Positions 1-5,924 are shown, counted from the stretch's first letter. The stretch: DNA of 8,512 nt from JANYIP01 sp031394045 (GCA_031394045.1 JANMWN010000322.1:1-8512), one strand, 5' to 3'. Program-made: numbers and translations. Notes: generated by a model not told the origin, from the sequence alone.

Positions 1-326
1 GCGTTGGCGAGCAGGACACCGGACATGAGCATGAAGGCCACCTCGGTGACCAGGACCATGCGTCGTCGGTCGACAGCGTCTGCGAGTGCGCCGCCGTACA
101 GCCCGAAAACGATCAACGGCAGCAGCTCCACGAGCCCGAGCACGCCGACCAGGACGAAGGACCCGGTGAGCTGCTTGACCTGGAACGGGAGGCAGACGTA
201 CGTGATCATCGAGCCGACGCGACTGATCGAGCCGCCGACGAAGAGCAGCCGGAACTCGCGCGAGGTGTGCAGCGGGGTGGTGTCGATCCTGGTGCGCCTC
301 AGCGCATCAACAAGTCCTCCGGCCAC
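1..326 (-). CDS. MFS exporter, EntS/MFS_3-like, N-terminal part (cut by left window edge)
   Basis: This is the first 108 codons of a major facilitator superfamily transporter that continues off the left edge. Reading the minus strand, GTG at 326-324 is the only usable start, because an in-frame TGA lies just upstream at 335-333. A basic, hydrophilic N-terminus (about 20 residues) leads into a first membrane helix near residues 27-48, with the sequence FRLLFVGGSISRVGSMITYV. A second helix follows near 57-80. The loop GGALADAVDRRR (about 78-89) is the MFS motif A between TM2 and TM3, and a third helix then starts (VLVTEVAFML). This arrangement resembles the EntS/MFS_3 exporters, which use proton motive force to export siderophores or drugs; substrate cannot be told here. 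It lies 46 bp downstream of the 200-aa gene at 373-975 on the same strand, so the two may be co-transcribed. No convincing Shine-Dalgarno sequence precedes the GTG. Confidence 0.85.
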   Translation of the reverse strand, partial: MAGGLVDALRRTRIDTTPLHTSREFRLLFVGGSISRVGSMITYVCLPFQVKQLTGSFVLVGVLGLVELLPLIVFGLYGGALADAVDRRRMVLVTEVAFMLMSGVLLAN

Positions 327-340
327 AGGAAGTCATCATG

Positions 341-363
341 GGCGCTCGTGCAGCGTCAGCGCC
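341..363 (-). repeat. Inverted repeat in the gap between two minus-strand genes
   Basis: A perfect 6-bp inverted repeat, GGCGCT at 341-346 and AGCGCC at 358-363, encloses an 11-nt loop. It lies between the stop of the 200-aa gene and the start of the MFS gene, next to an 8-bp palindrome AACCGGTT at 364-371. It could act as a weak intercistronic hairpin (attenuator or processing site). There is no T-tract, so calling it a terminator is not supported. Confidence 0.3.
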
Positions 364-372
364 AACCGGTTT

Positions 373-975
373 CTAGCGACCCGACGGCGCCGGCCCGCTG
401 ATGACGTCGAGGGCGCGCGCGAGCCGGTCGCGGAAGCCCTTGCGCGCCATGCGGTCGGTCTCGCCAGCGGCGACACTGACAAGGTGCTGGACCGTGTCGA
501 ACGTCAGCTCCGGCACCACGAGGTCGTGCTGCACGATCGTCAGTGACTCATGGGCGAGGCCCTGGAGCTCGGCATCGCCGCCGTCGAGGGAGAGCACGGT
601 GGCGCCGTGCTTGCGCGCGTCCGACACCCGCTCGAGCAGGTTCTCCGGGGCGGCGTCCTCGGCCACGACGAACACGGTCTCGCCGCGCCGGGCGGCCTCG
701 AGCCGCTCGAGGGTGAAGGCCAGGTGTGGGGGAGCGTCGACCGGGGCGCTCCAGCGGACCAGTGTGGGGGACAGCTCGGCGATCCCCGACAGACGTGACT
801 CGTCGTCGAGGTGGGCGGCCAGGTGCCAGGGCTCGACCTCCGGAGTTCCCACCAGGAGCAGCCCGCCTGGAGTCGTGGTGGACCGCCTCATGACCCTGGC
901 GAAGGAGCGCGTACGGTCGACCCATCCGGTGGAGCCCAGCAGATCGCGCAGCATCGCGACCCGGGCTGCATCCAT
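373..975 (-). CDS. Uncharacterised 200-aa protein, possible SIS-like/Rossmann-type fold
   Basis: I do not recognise this protein by name. It is soluble, with no signal peptide or membrane segment. Two hydrophobic strand-like stretches stand out: GLLLVGTPE at about 38-46, and a paired ETVFVVAEDA (99-108) followed by KHGATVLSLDGGD (122-134). The alternation of strand, helix (residues 109-121, ENLLERVSDARK) and strand resembles half of a nucleotide- or sugar-phosphate-binding fold such as SIS. This is only an impression from pattern, not a motif match. The C-terminus is rich in Arg/Lys (ETDRMARKGFRDRLARALD, 172-190). ATG at 975-973 is the start used; a purine-rich GGGG lies a few bases upstream on the minus strand. 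It is divergent from npdG with a 47-bp shared gap and lies upstream of the MFS gene, so it may be the first gene of a two-gene unit. Confidence 0.75.
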   Translation of the reverse strand: MDAARVAMLRDLLGSTGWVDRTRSFARVMRRSTTTPGGLLLVGTPEVEPWHLAAHLDDESRLSGIAELSPTLVRWSAPVDAPPHLAFTLERLEAARRGETVFVVAEDAAPENLLERVSDARKHGATVLSLDGGDAELQGLAHESLTIVQHDLVVPELTFDTVQHLVSVAAGETDRMARKGFRDRLARALDVISGPAPSGR

Positions 976-1007
976 GACGCCCCATCGTGCCGCAAGCGCG
1001 CCAGGTT

Positions 1008-1014
1008 GAGAGGA
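1008..1014 (+). promoter_or_regulatory. Ribosome binding site that fixes the npdG start
   Basis: GAGAGGA lies 8 nt before GTG at 1023. A longer reading from GTG at 987 would put this site inside the coding region and add 12 residues ahead of the conserved NADP-binding domain. The site therefore supports 1023 as the true start. Confidence 0.65.
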
Positions 1015-1022
1015 TTCGACAC

Positions 1023-1709
1023 GTGAGCGAGCCGACCCCCGTGGACCCCCGCGACCTGCCTGACGTCTCCGGCCTCACCATCGGTGTGCTCGGCGGCACC
1101 GGCGAGCAAGGTCGCGGGCTGGCGCTCCGACTTGCGATCGCCGGCCAGCGGGTCGTGGTCGGCTCCCGCGACGCCGCGCGTGCCGCCGGGATCGCCGCCG
1201 AGATCGGCCACGGCGTGACCGGCACGGACAACGAGAGCTGCGCACGCGCCGCCCACGTGGTGATCGTCGCAGTGCCGTGGGCCGGCCATGGCGAGCTGCT
1301 GGCCGGCCTCACCGAAGCGCTCGCGGGCAAGATCGTCGTGGACTGCGTCAACCCGTTGGGCTTCGACAAGCAGGGCGCCTACGCCCTCGCCGTCGACGAA
1401 GGCTCGGCGACCGAGCAGGCCGCGGAGCTGCTCCCCGGGTCACGGGTGGTCGGCGCGTTCCACCACCTCAGTGCGGTGCTGCTGCTCGACACCAGCGTCC
1501 CCACCATCGAGACCGACGTGATGGTCGTCGGTGACGACAGGGCAGCGACCGACACGGTGCAGGCCCTCGCGCAGCGGGTCCCCGGGCTGCGCGGCGTCTA
1601 TGCCGGTCGGCTCCGGAACGCCCACCAGGTCGAGGCGCTCACCGCCAACATCATCTCGGTCAACCGTCGCTACAAGGGCCACGCCGGCCTTCGCGTCACG
1701 GATGTCTGA
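1023..1709 (+). CDS. npdG: F420-dependent NADP oxidoreductase (F420H2:NADP+ oxidoreductase)
   Basis: This predicted cytoplasmic enzyme of 228 aa transfers hydride between coenzyme F420 and NADP+, linking the two reductant pools. An N-terminal Rossmann domain opens with LTIGVLGGTGEQGRGLALRL (18-37), where GGTGEQG binds the dinucleotide. GSRD at 47-50 follows the second strand, and its Ser-Arg is the usual reader of the NADP 2'-phosphate. Further family marks are VVIVAVPW (79-86), VVDCVNPLGF (105-114), GAFHHLSA (144-151) and the C-terminal AHQVEALTANIISVNRRYKG (200-219). The size is close to characterised archaeal FNO proteins, with about 15 extra N-terminal residues. GTG at 1023 is chosen because of the GAGAGGA site upstream. 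The stop overlaps the ATG of the next gene, so the two are probably translationally coupled. Presence of the gene implies that the host makes F420. NPDG is a large family, so the electron-flow direction in vivo is not known from sequence. Confidence 0.92.
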   Translation: MSEPTPVDPRDLPDVSGLTIGVLGGTGEQGRGLALRLAIAGQRVVVGSRDAARAAGIAAEIGHGVTGTDNESCARAAHVVIVAVPWAGHGELLAGLTEALAGKIVVDCVNPLGFDKQGAYALAVDEGSATEQAAELLPGSRVVGAFHHLSAVLLLDTSVPTIETDVMVVGDDRAATDTVQALAQRVPGLRGVYAGRLRNAHQVEALTANIISVNRRYKGHAGLRVTDV

Positions 1710-1740
1710 GGCGCGGATGTCTGAGGCGCGGATGTCTGAG
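1701..1740 (+). repeat. 15-bp tandem repeat carrying three successive ATG starts
   Basis: The unit GATGTCTGAGGCGCG occurs at 1701-1715 and 1716-1730, with a third, partial copy of 10 bp at 1731-1740. Each copy carries an ATG (1702, 1717, 1732) in the same frame, giving the N-terminus MSEARMSEARMSEP. The npdG stop codon TGA (1707-1709) lies in the first copy. GAGG at 1708-1711 and at 1723-1726 is placed 5 nt before the second and third ATG, so each duplication added both a start codon and a ribosome-binding-like sequence. The 15-bp length keeps the frame. Confidence 0.9.
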
Positions 1741-2511
1741 CCGACCGCCGTCGACGACCTCGGTACGGCGCCGGGGGTCGCGCCCAAGGACGTACGCCGC
1801 GTCGTGTCCTTGGTGCCGTCGCTGACCGAGTCGGTCGCGGTCACTGCGCCCGGCCTGCTGGTCGGGGCCACGGACTGGTGCACCCACCCCGGCGACCTCG
1901 ACGTCGCCCGGATCGGGGGTACCAAGAACCCGCGCGTGGACGCCATCGTCGCGCTGGCCCCCGACCTGGTGCTGGCCAACGACGAGGAGAACCGCCCGCC
2001 CGACATCGAGGCGTTGCGCGCTGCTGGCCTCGACGTGTGGGTGACCTCGCCGCAGACGCTGGCCGAGGCGTTCGGCTCGCTGGGCCGGATGCTTGCTGCC
2101 TGTGGCCTGGACCGGCCCATGTGGCTCGACGACGCGCGTCGCGTGTGGTCCAACACGTATGACGACAGCGCACCCGTGCATCTGGCGGCGGTGCCGATCT
2201 GGCGTCGGCCGTGGATGGTCCTCGGCTCGCAGACCTTCGCCGGCGACCTGCTGCGTCAGCTCGGCATCGGCAACATCTTCGGCTCCCACCCCGAGCGCTA
2301 CCCGAAGATCGGCATCGACGAGATCCGCAGCAGCGGCGCCGACCTGGTCGTGCTTCCGGACGAGCCGTACGCGTTCTCGGCCGACGACGGTCCCGAGGAG
2401 TTCCGCGGGCTGGCCACCCGGCTCGTCTCAGGGCGACACCTGATGTGGTACGGCCCGTCGCTGGTCGAGGCCCGCGACGTCCTGGAGGGCCAGCTCGCCG
2501 GTCAGGTGTAG
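1702..2511 (+). CDS. Helical-backbone metal receptor, BtuF/TroA-like substrate-binding fold, without signal peptide
   Basis: This 269-aa protein (259 aa if the third ATG is used) resembles the periplasmic-binding domain of cobalamin/iron-siderophore ABC transporters. RRVVSLVPSLTESVAVTAPGLLVGATDWCTHP (32-63) is the typical first strand and helix of BtuF-like proteins, followed by RIGGTKNPRVDAIVALAPDLVLANDEENRP (70-99). A second lobe begins around 160, with WMVLGSQTFAGDLLRQLGIGNIF (171-193) and ADLVVLPDEPYAF (213-225). No signal peptide, lipobox or membrane segment is present, and no permease or ATPase gene adjoins, so it is probably cytoplasmic rather than a transport component. W59, C60 and H62 in the family's ligand-facing loop could contact a metal or corrinoid; this is inference. 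The first ATG overlaps npdG by 8 nt; the second and third have a better ribosome-binding sequence. The 3' end overlaps panB by 10 bp, tail to tail. Confidence 0.85.
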   Translation: MSEARMSEARMSEPTAVDDLGTAPGVAPKDVRRVVSLVPSLTESVAVTAPGLLVGATDWCTHPGDLDVARIGGTKNPRVDAIVALAPDLVLANDEENRPPDIEALRAAGLDVWVTSPQTLAEAFGSLGRMLAACGLDRPMWLDDARRVWSNTYDDSAPVHLAAVPIWRRPWMVLGSQTFAGDLLRQLGIGNIFGSHPERYPKIGIDEIRSSGADLVVLPDEPYAFSADDGPEEFRGLATRLVSGRHLMWYGPSLVEARDVLEGQLAGQV

Positions 2512-3326
2512 GAGTGCTCAGCGTCCGGGAAGGCGCCGGACCGGACATCTGCTGACCATGCCGCGACGGCGTCGGTCATGACCGAGCGCAGGTCGGCGTA
2601 CGGACGGACGAACTTCGCTGGCCGAGGGTTGAGACCGAGCAGGTCCTGCCACACGAGCACCTGCGCGTCCGTGCCGTTCCCGGCACCGATGCCGATCGTC
2701 GGGATCGACAGCGAGGCGGTGACCCGCTGGGCGAGCTCGACGGGTACCGCTTCGAGGACCACGGCGAACGCGCCCGCATGCTCGAGCTCCTTGGCGTCCC
2801 GGAGCAGCTGGTCGCCGGCCTCGCCTCGACCCTGAACCCGGTAGCCCCCCATCGTGTTGACCGACTGAGGCGTCAGGCCGAGGTGGCCCATGACCGGGAT
2901 GCCCGAGGAGACCAGCGCCTCGACCTGGTGGACCACGCGCCGGCCGCCCTCGAGCTTGACCGCCTGGGCGCCGCCCTCCTTGAGGAAGCGGACGCCCGTC
3001 TCGAGGGCCTGCTGGGGCGACGCCTCGTACGACCCGAACGGGAAGTCGGCCACGACCAGTGCGTGCTGCGTGCTCGACACCACCGCGCGGACGAACGGGA
3101 TCAGCTCGTCGACCGTCACCGGGACGGTGCTCTCGTAGCCCAGGACGTTGTTGGCCGCGGAGTCGCCGACCAGCAGGACGGGGATCCCGGCCGCGTCGAA
3201 GATCTGGGCGGTGTACTGGTCGTAGGCCGTCAGCATCGGCCACTTCTCGCCGCGCGCCTTGGCGGCGGCGAGGTCCCGGATCGTCAGCCGCTTGCCAGAG
3301 GCGCGGTCGGCCAGGGTGTCGGGCAT
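2502..3326 (-). CDS. panB: 3-methyl-2-oxobutanoate hydroxymethyltransferase (ketopantoate hydroxymethyltransferase)
   Basis: PanB catalyses the first committed step of pantothenate (and so coenzyme A) synthesis. It moves a hydroxymethyl group from 5,10-methylene-tetrahydrofolate to 2-oxoisovalerate, giving ketopantoate, in the cytoplasm. The 274-aa protein is full length and has the TIM-barrel signature: MLTAYD (31-36), LLVGDSAANNVLGYEST (51-67), ADFPFGSY (93-100), VKLEGG (123-128), PVMGHLGLTPQSVN (144-157) and VLEAVP (190-195). By comparison with E. coli PanB, D55, D94 and E126 would bind Mg2+, and E192 would be the catalytic acid/base. The wording GDSAANNVLGYE is the actinobacterial form. 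ATG at 3326-3324 is chosen over an upstream ATG at 3389 because GGGAG lies 7 nt before it (3338-3334 on the minus strand) and the family starts here. Its end overlaps the metal-receptor gene by 10 bp. It is divergent from the efflux operon across 251 bp. Confidence 0.97.
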   Translation of the reverse strand: MPDTLADRASGKRLTIRDLAAAKARGEKWPMLTAYDQYTAQIFDAAGIPVLLVGDSAANNVLGYESTVPVTVDELIPFVRAVVSSTQHALVVADFPFGSYEASPQQALETGVRFLKEGGAQAVKLEGGRRVVHQVEALVSSGIPVMGHLGLTPQSVNTMGGYRVQGRGEAGDQLLRDAKELEHAGAFAVVLEAVPVELAQRVTASLSIPTIGIGAGNGTDAQVLVWQDLLGLNPRPAKFVRPYADLRSVMTDAVAAWSADVRSGAFPDAEHSYT

Positions 3327-3425
3327 GGGTGCACTCCCATCTCGAGGCCCCGGGATGGGGTCCCCGTACGGATGTGAGCAGCATGGCACGGCGCAGGAGT
3401 CCCAGGCGAGAGGCTCCGGCCACGA

Positions 3426-3438
3426 TTTCGGTACGGCT
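3426..3438 (+). promoter_or_regulatory. Candidate TetR operator, copy A (TTTCGGTACGGCT)
   Basis: This copy matches TTnCGnnnCGG but lacks the final AA found in the other three. It is the copy farthest from the exporter gene and lies 100 bp from the panB start, so it may be weaker or act on the panB side. Confidence 0.4.
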
Positions 3439-3447
3439 TTGCGGGGG

Positions 3448-3460
3448 CACCGTAACGGAA
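3448..3460 (+). promoter_or_regulatory. Candidate TetR operator, copy B (CACCGTAACGGAA)
   Basis: The motif has CG-n3-CGGAA in full but CA in place of the first TT. Its centre is 22 bp from copy A and 16 bp from copy C. It lies just upstream of the candidate -35 box. Confidence 0.45.
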
Positions 3461-3463
3461 CGT

Positions 3464-3476
3464 TTGCGTATCGGAA
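3464..3476 (+). promoter_or_regulatory. Candidate TetR operator, copy C (TTGCGTATCGGAA)
   Basis: This is a near-palindrome: TTnCG on the left mirrors CGnAA on the right about a 3-bp centre. Its first six bases are also the proposed -35 hexamer of the exporter promoter, so a bound repressor would block RNA polymerase. Confidence 0.55.
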
Positions 3477-3492
3477 TCATCCCGGCTACGGT
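3464..3492 (+). promoter_or_regulatory. Candidate promoter of the exporter-tetR operon (TTGCGT, 17 bp, TACGGT)
   Basis: TTGCGT at 3464-3469 and TACGGT at 3487-3492 are separated by 17 bp. The -10 fits the actinobacterial TAnnnT form. The -35 matches the TTG of TTGACA only. Transcription would begin near 3499, giving a leader of about 80 nt before the TTG start. Copy C covers the -35 and copy D covers the start of the transcript, the layout expected of a repressed promoter. An alternative -10, such as TACTTT at 3500, has no good -35. Confidence 0.4.
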
Positions 3493-3502
3493 TCATATCT
3501 AC

Positions 3503-3515
3503 TTTCGATACGGAA
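3503..3515 (+). promoter_or_regulatory. Candidate TetR operator, copy D (TTTCGATACGGAA)
   Basis: The motif fits TTnCGnnnCGnAA exactly. Its reverse complement agrees with copy C at 11 of 13 positions. It lies just downstream of the proposed transcription start, about 62 bp before the exporter start codon. Confidence 0.55.
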
Positions 3516-3565
3516 CAGTGCCGGATCTGAACGACACCCGGCATCGCGAAGGCACCGACAGACTT

Positions 3566-3571
3566 GAGGTG
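3566..3571 (+). promoter_or_regulatory. Ribosome binding site supporting a TTG start
   Basis: GAGGTG lies 6 nt before TTG at 3578. It decides in favour of TTG over the in-frame GTG at 3569, which overlaps this site and has no such sequence before it. Confidence 0.65.
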
Positions 3572-3577
3572 GACGGA

Positions 3578-5251
3578 TTGAACGCGGAAGCAACAGCCAA
3601 GGCACACGCGGCACAGCGGGCACGAGCCTCGAAGGACTGGGCGCCTACCCCGGACGGCCACCCCCGCAGATGGACGATCCTGTCCGTGCTGGTCGTCAGC
3701 CTGCTCGTGGTGGTGCTCGACAACACGGTCCTGAACATCGCCCTGCCGACGATCCAGCGTGACCTCGGCGCCTCGCAGAGCCAGCTTGTGTGGGCCGTCG
3801 ACGCGTACGTTTTGGTGTTCGCGGCGCTGCTGTTCACCTGGGGAGTCCTCGGTGACAGGTTCGGGCGCAAGAAGATCCTGTCCATCGGGCTCGCCCTGTT
3901 CGGCATCGCGTCAGCCGTCTGCGCCTTCGCCCCCACCGCCTCCATGCTGATCGTCTTCCGCGGCGTCATGGGTATCGGTGGCGCGGCCGTGCTTCCGGTC
4001 ACGCTGGCCATCATCACGATCGTCTTCCCGGCGCACGAGCGCGGCAAGGCGATCGGCCTCTGGGCCGCCGCCGTCGGTGGCGCCGTGGCGCTCGGCCCGG
4101 TCCTCGGCGGGCTGCTGCTGCAGAACCCGCACTGGACCCACTGGCTGACCGGCAACGACTGGGGCTCGGTCTTCCTGATCAACGTACCCATCGTGATCGC
4201 CGGGCTCGTCGGCATCCAGATGGTGGTGCCCGAGTCGCGCAACCCTAACCACCAGAAGCTCGACCTGATCGGGCTCGTGGTCTCTTTCGTCGGGCTGGTC
4301 TCGCTGGTCTACGGCATCATCCGCGCGTCCGAGACGCTCAGCTGGACCGCCGCCTCCGTCCTGCTCCCGATCTTCTTCGGCGTCGTGATCATCGCGGGGT
4401 TCGTCGTCTACGAGGCAAGGAGCGACCACAAGTCGTTCGACGTCGGGCTGTTCAAGAACCGCGGCTACGCCGTCAGCCTGACCGCCGTGAGCCTGGCGTT
4501 CTTCGCGATGTCCGGAGTCACGTTCTCGCTGCCGTTCTACCTGCAGATCCTGCGCGGGTACGGCACCTTGCAGGCCGGGCTGTTCTTCGTACCGTTCGCG
4601 GTGGGGCAGCTCATCTCGGCGCCACGCAGCGCCCGCCTGGTCGGCAAGTTCGGCTACAAGCTGGTCATGACCACCGGGCTGCTCGTCGTCACGGCGGCCC
4701 AGCTGGGCCTGGCCAACCTGGCCATCGACTCGCCCGCCTGGTTCGTGATCGTCATCTTCTTCTTCTTCGGCCTGGGCATGGGTGCAGTCATTGCGCCGGC
4801 GTCGACCGTGATGCAGAGCGTGCTCCCGATCAACCGGGTCGGAGCCGGCTCGGCCGTCCAGAACACGGTGCGCCAGGTGTTCGGGGCGTTCGGCATCGCG
4901 GTGATCGGGACGATCCTTGCCACCCGGTACGCAGCCTCAGCGGCCGCGTCGCTCGCCCCGCTCCCGGCCGGCGCGCGGGAGGCCGCGTCGCAGTCCGTCG
5001 TGCTCACCAAGGTCGTGCTCGAGAAGGCCAAGGCCGCCGGCATGCCGGCATCGGTCCACGACCAGATCCAGACGGGTGCGTTCAACGCGTTCCTGTCCGC
5101 TTCGCACTTCACGACGTACATCTCGGCCGCCGTGGTCCTGATCGCCGCCGCGGTGGTCGGGTTCATGCTCCCGAAGATCACCCCGCCGCAGAAGGCCCCG
5201 GCAGCCGCTGCCCCGGCGCAGGCTCAGGCTTCGGCCGTGGTCGAGGTCTGA
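3578..5251 (+). CDS. DHA2-family MFS multidrug exporter (EmrB/QacA type, 14 TM)
   Basis: This 557-aa inner-membrane protein is a drug:proton antiporter of the DHA2 family. After a hydrophilic 30-residue N-terminus, TM1 carries VVVLDNTVLNIALPTIQRDL (44-63), the DHA2 motif D1, with D48 in the membrane. Motif A is LGDRFGRKK (91-99) between TM2 and TM3. Motif C, the antiporter signature, is GPVLGG (173-178) in TM5. Further helices run through 200-217, 228-248, 259-278, 298-323, 331-347, 361-382, 387-410 and 430-448, and the last one (512-530) leads to an Ala/Pro/Gln-rich cytoplasmic tail (531-557). A hydrophilic stretch at 450-508 fits the large loop before TM14. The start is TTG with a GAGGTG site. 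An open frame continues upstream but crosses the operator array. The tetR gene follows after one base, and four putative operators precede it, so expression is probably induced by its substrate. The substrate is unknown. Confidence 0.93.
   Translation: MNAEATAKAHAAQRARASKDWAPTPDGHPRRWTILSVLVVSLLVVVLDNTVLNIALPTIQRDLGASQSQLVWAVDAYVLVFAALLFTWGVLGDRFGRKKILSIGLALFGIASAVCAFAPTASMLIVFRGVMGIGGAAVLPVTLAIITIVFPAHERGKAIGLWAAAVGGAVALGPVLGGLLLQNPHWTHWLTGNDWGSVFLINVPIVIAGLVGIQMVVPESRNPNHQKLDLIGLVVSFVGLVSLVYGIIRASETLSWTAASVLLPIFFGVVIIAGFVVYEARSDHKSFDVGLFKNRGYAVSLTAVSLAFFAMSGVTFSLPFYLQILRGYGTLQAGLFFVPFAVGQLISAPRSARLVGKFGYKLVMTTGLLVVTAAQLGLANLAIDSPAWFVIVIFFFFGLGMGAVIAPASTVMQSVLPINRVGAGSAVQNTVRQVFGAFGIAVIGTILATRYAASAAASLAPLPAGAREAASQSVVLTKVVLEKAKAAGMPASVHDQIQTGAFNAFLSASHFTTYISAAVVLIAAAVVGFMLPKITPPQKAPAAAAPAQAQASAVVEV
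5243..5247 (+). promoter_or_regulatory. tetR ribosome binding site inside the end of the exporter gene
   Basis: GAGGT within the exporter's last codons lies 5 nt before GTG at 5253. The stop and start are one base apart, so translation of the regulator is probably coupled to the exporter. Confidence 0.6.
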
Positions 5252-5252
5252 C

Positions 5253-5858
5253 GTGAGCAGCCAGTCGGTGACGGCGGCTCGCCGCCCGGGTCGGCCGCGC
5301 AGCGCTGCGGCGGACACCTCGATCATGGAGGCGACCCTCGAGCTGATCGTGGAGGAGGGCATCGCGGGCCTGTCGGTCGAGTCGATCGCGGCCAGGGCCG
5401 GCGTGGGCAAGGCGACGATCTACCGTCGCTGGGCCGGCAAGGACGAGGTGATCGAGGACGCGCTGTCCTCGCTCAACGACGACCTGCCGGAGATCCCTGA
5501 CGCCGACAACGTGCGCGACCAGCTCGTGCTGATGGTCGAGCAGATCAGGATGAAGAGCCAGTCGACGTGCAGCGGTCGGCTGATGCCACGGATGCTGTCC
5601 TACTCCTCGCAGCACCCGGAGCTGTTCAAGACCTACTTCACGACTGTCGTCGAGCCGAGGCGCGAGCGCTACCGGACCGTGCTCCGGGGTGGCGTGGCCT
5701 CGGGCGAGCTGCGCGCCGACCTCGACATCGAGCTGGCCGCCACCCTGGTAGCGGCACCCATGATCTACATGCACATGATGCAGGCCGGGCTCGGGGCACC
5801 CAGGCCTGGGACGTCCGAGGCGCTGGTCGACCTCGTCCTCGGGGGGATCGGGGCCTAG
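5253..5858 (+). CDS. TetR/AcrR-family transcriptional repressor, likely regulator of the adjacent exporter
   Basis: This 201-aa cytoplasmic protein has the usual TetR length. A basic arm, RRPGRPRSAAAD (10-21), leads into the N-terminal DNA-binding domain: helix 1 IMEATLELIVEEG (24-36), then GLSVESIAARAGVGKATIYRRWAGKDEVIEDAL (39-71). That stretch contains the helix-turn-helix, and KATIYRRW is the recognition helix. The all-helical remainder binds ligand and dimerises; its style (QLVLMVEQIRMK, SGRLMPRMLSYSSQHPELFKTYFTTVVEPRRERY) resembles the TetR_C_11 group. Methionines are frequent around 98-113 and 170-177, as in a hydrophobic drug pocket. It is the second gene of an operon with the exporter, unlike the common divergent arrangement. 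Repression of the shared promoter would be autorepression, released when a drug binds. The four repeats at 3426-3515 are the natural binding sites, by inference. Confidence 0.93.
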   Translation: MSSQSVTAARRPGRPRSAAADTSIMEATLELIVEEGIAGLSVESIAARAGVGKATIYRRWAGKDEVIEDALSSLNDDLPEIPDADNVRDQLVLMVEQIRMKSQSTCSGRLMPRMLSYSSQHPELFKTYFTTVVEPRRERYRTVLRGGVASGELRADLDIELAATLVAAPMIYMHMMQAGLGAPRPGTSEALVDLVLGGIGA

Positions 5859-5873
5859 CCGAGGTCTGGCCTT

Positions 5874-5909
5874 GCCGCCCCACGCGCCGCCCTACGCGCC
5901 GCCCCACGC
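5874..5909. repeat. Three 12-bp tandem repeats in the tetR-nadE convergent gap
   Basis: The unit GCCGCCCCACGC occurs three times head to tail; the middle copy differs by one base (T for C). It fills most of the 53-bp gap between the convergent stop codons. The length is a multiple of three but no gene reads through both ends. It looks like slippage-born sequence rather than a known element. Confidence 0.85.
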
Positions 5910-5924
5910 GGCTACCCGCGGGGC
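5901..5924. terminator. Possible shared hairpin at the convergent ends of tetR and nadE
   Basis: GCCCCACGCGG (5901-5911) can pair with CCGCGGGGC (5916-5924), forming about 9 G:C pairs with a 2-nt bulge and a CTAC loop. It contains the nadE stop codon. A strong GC hairpin without a T-tract is common in actinobacteria, so it could stop transcription from either side. Evidence is only position and base pairing. Confidence 0.35.

Larger units (their letters stand above)
3327..3577. promoter_or_regulatory. 251-bp divergent control region between panB and the efflux operon
   Basis: I see no gene here. The half next to panB (3327-3420) holds the panB ribosome binding site and GC-rich, weakly folding sequence. 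The half next to the exporter (3421-3520) is less GC-rich and carries four copies of a short palindromic motif and a candidate promoter, listed separately. Openly readable frames do cross the region, but their codon use and residue content are unlike a protein, so they are treated as chance. Confidence 0.7.

Noticed and set aside
987..1022. Upstream GTG start for npdG at 987
   Set aside because: It adds MPQARQVERIRH before the usual N-terminus and covers the ribosome binding site for 1023.
3343..3372. GC-rich hairpin and CCGTACGG palindrome upstream of panB, considered as a riboswitch or attenuator
   Set aside because: Only a short, imperfect stem forms, with no conserved riboswitch core, and the palindrome lacks the CGnnnCG spacing of the operator copies.
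3327..3389. Longer PanB start at 3389
   Set aside because: The added 21 residues are not seen in the family, and the ATG at 3326 has GGGAG 7 nt before it.
3059..3577. Extension of the exporter reading frame upstream to near 3059
   Set aside because: The frame is open by chance, as is common in GC-rich DNA. It would run antisense through panB and across the operator array, and the residues are not transporter-like. The GAGGTG site and TTG at 3578 fit better.
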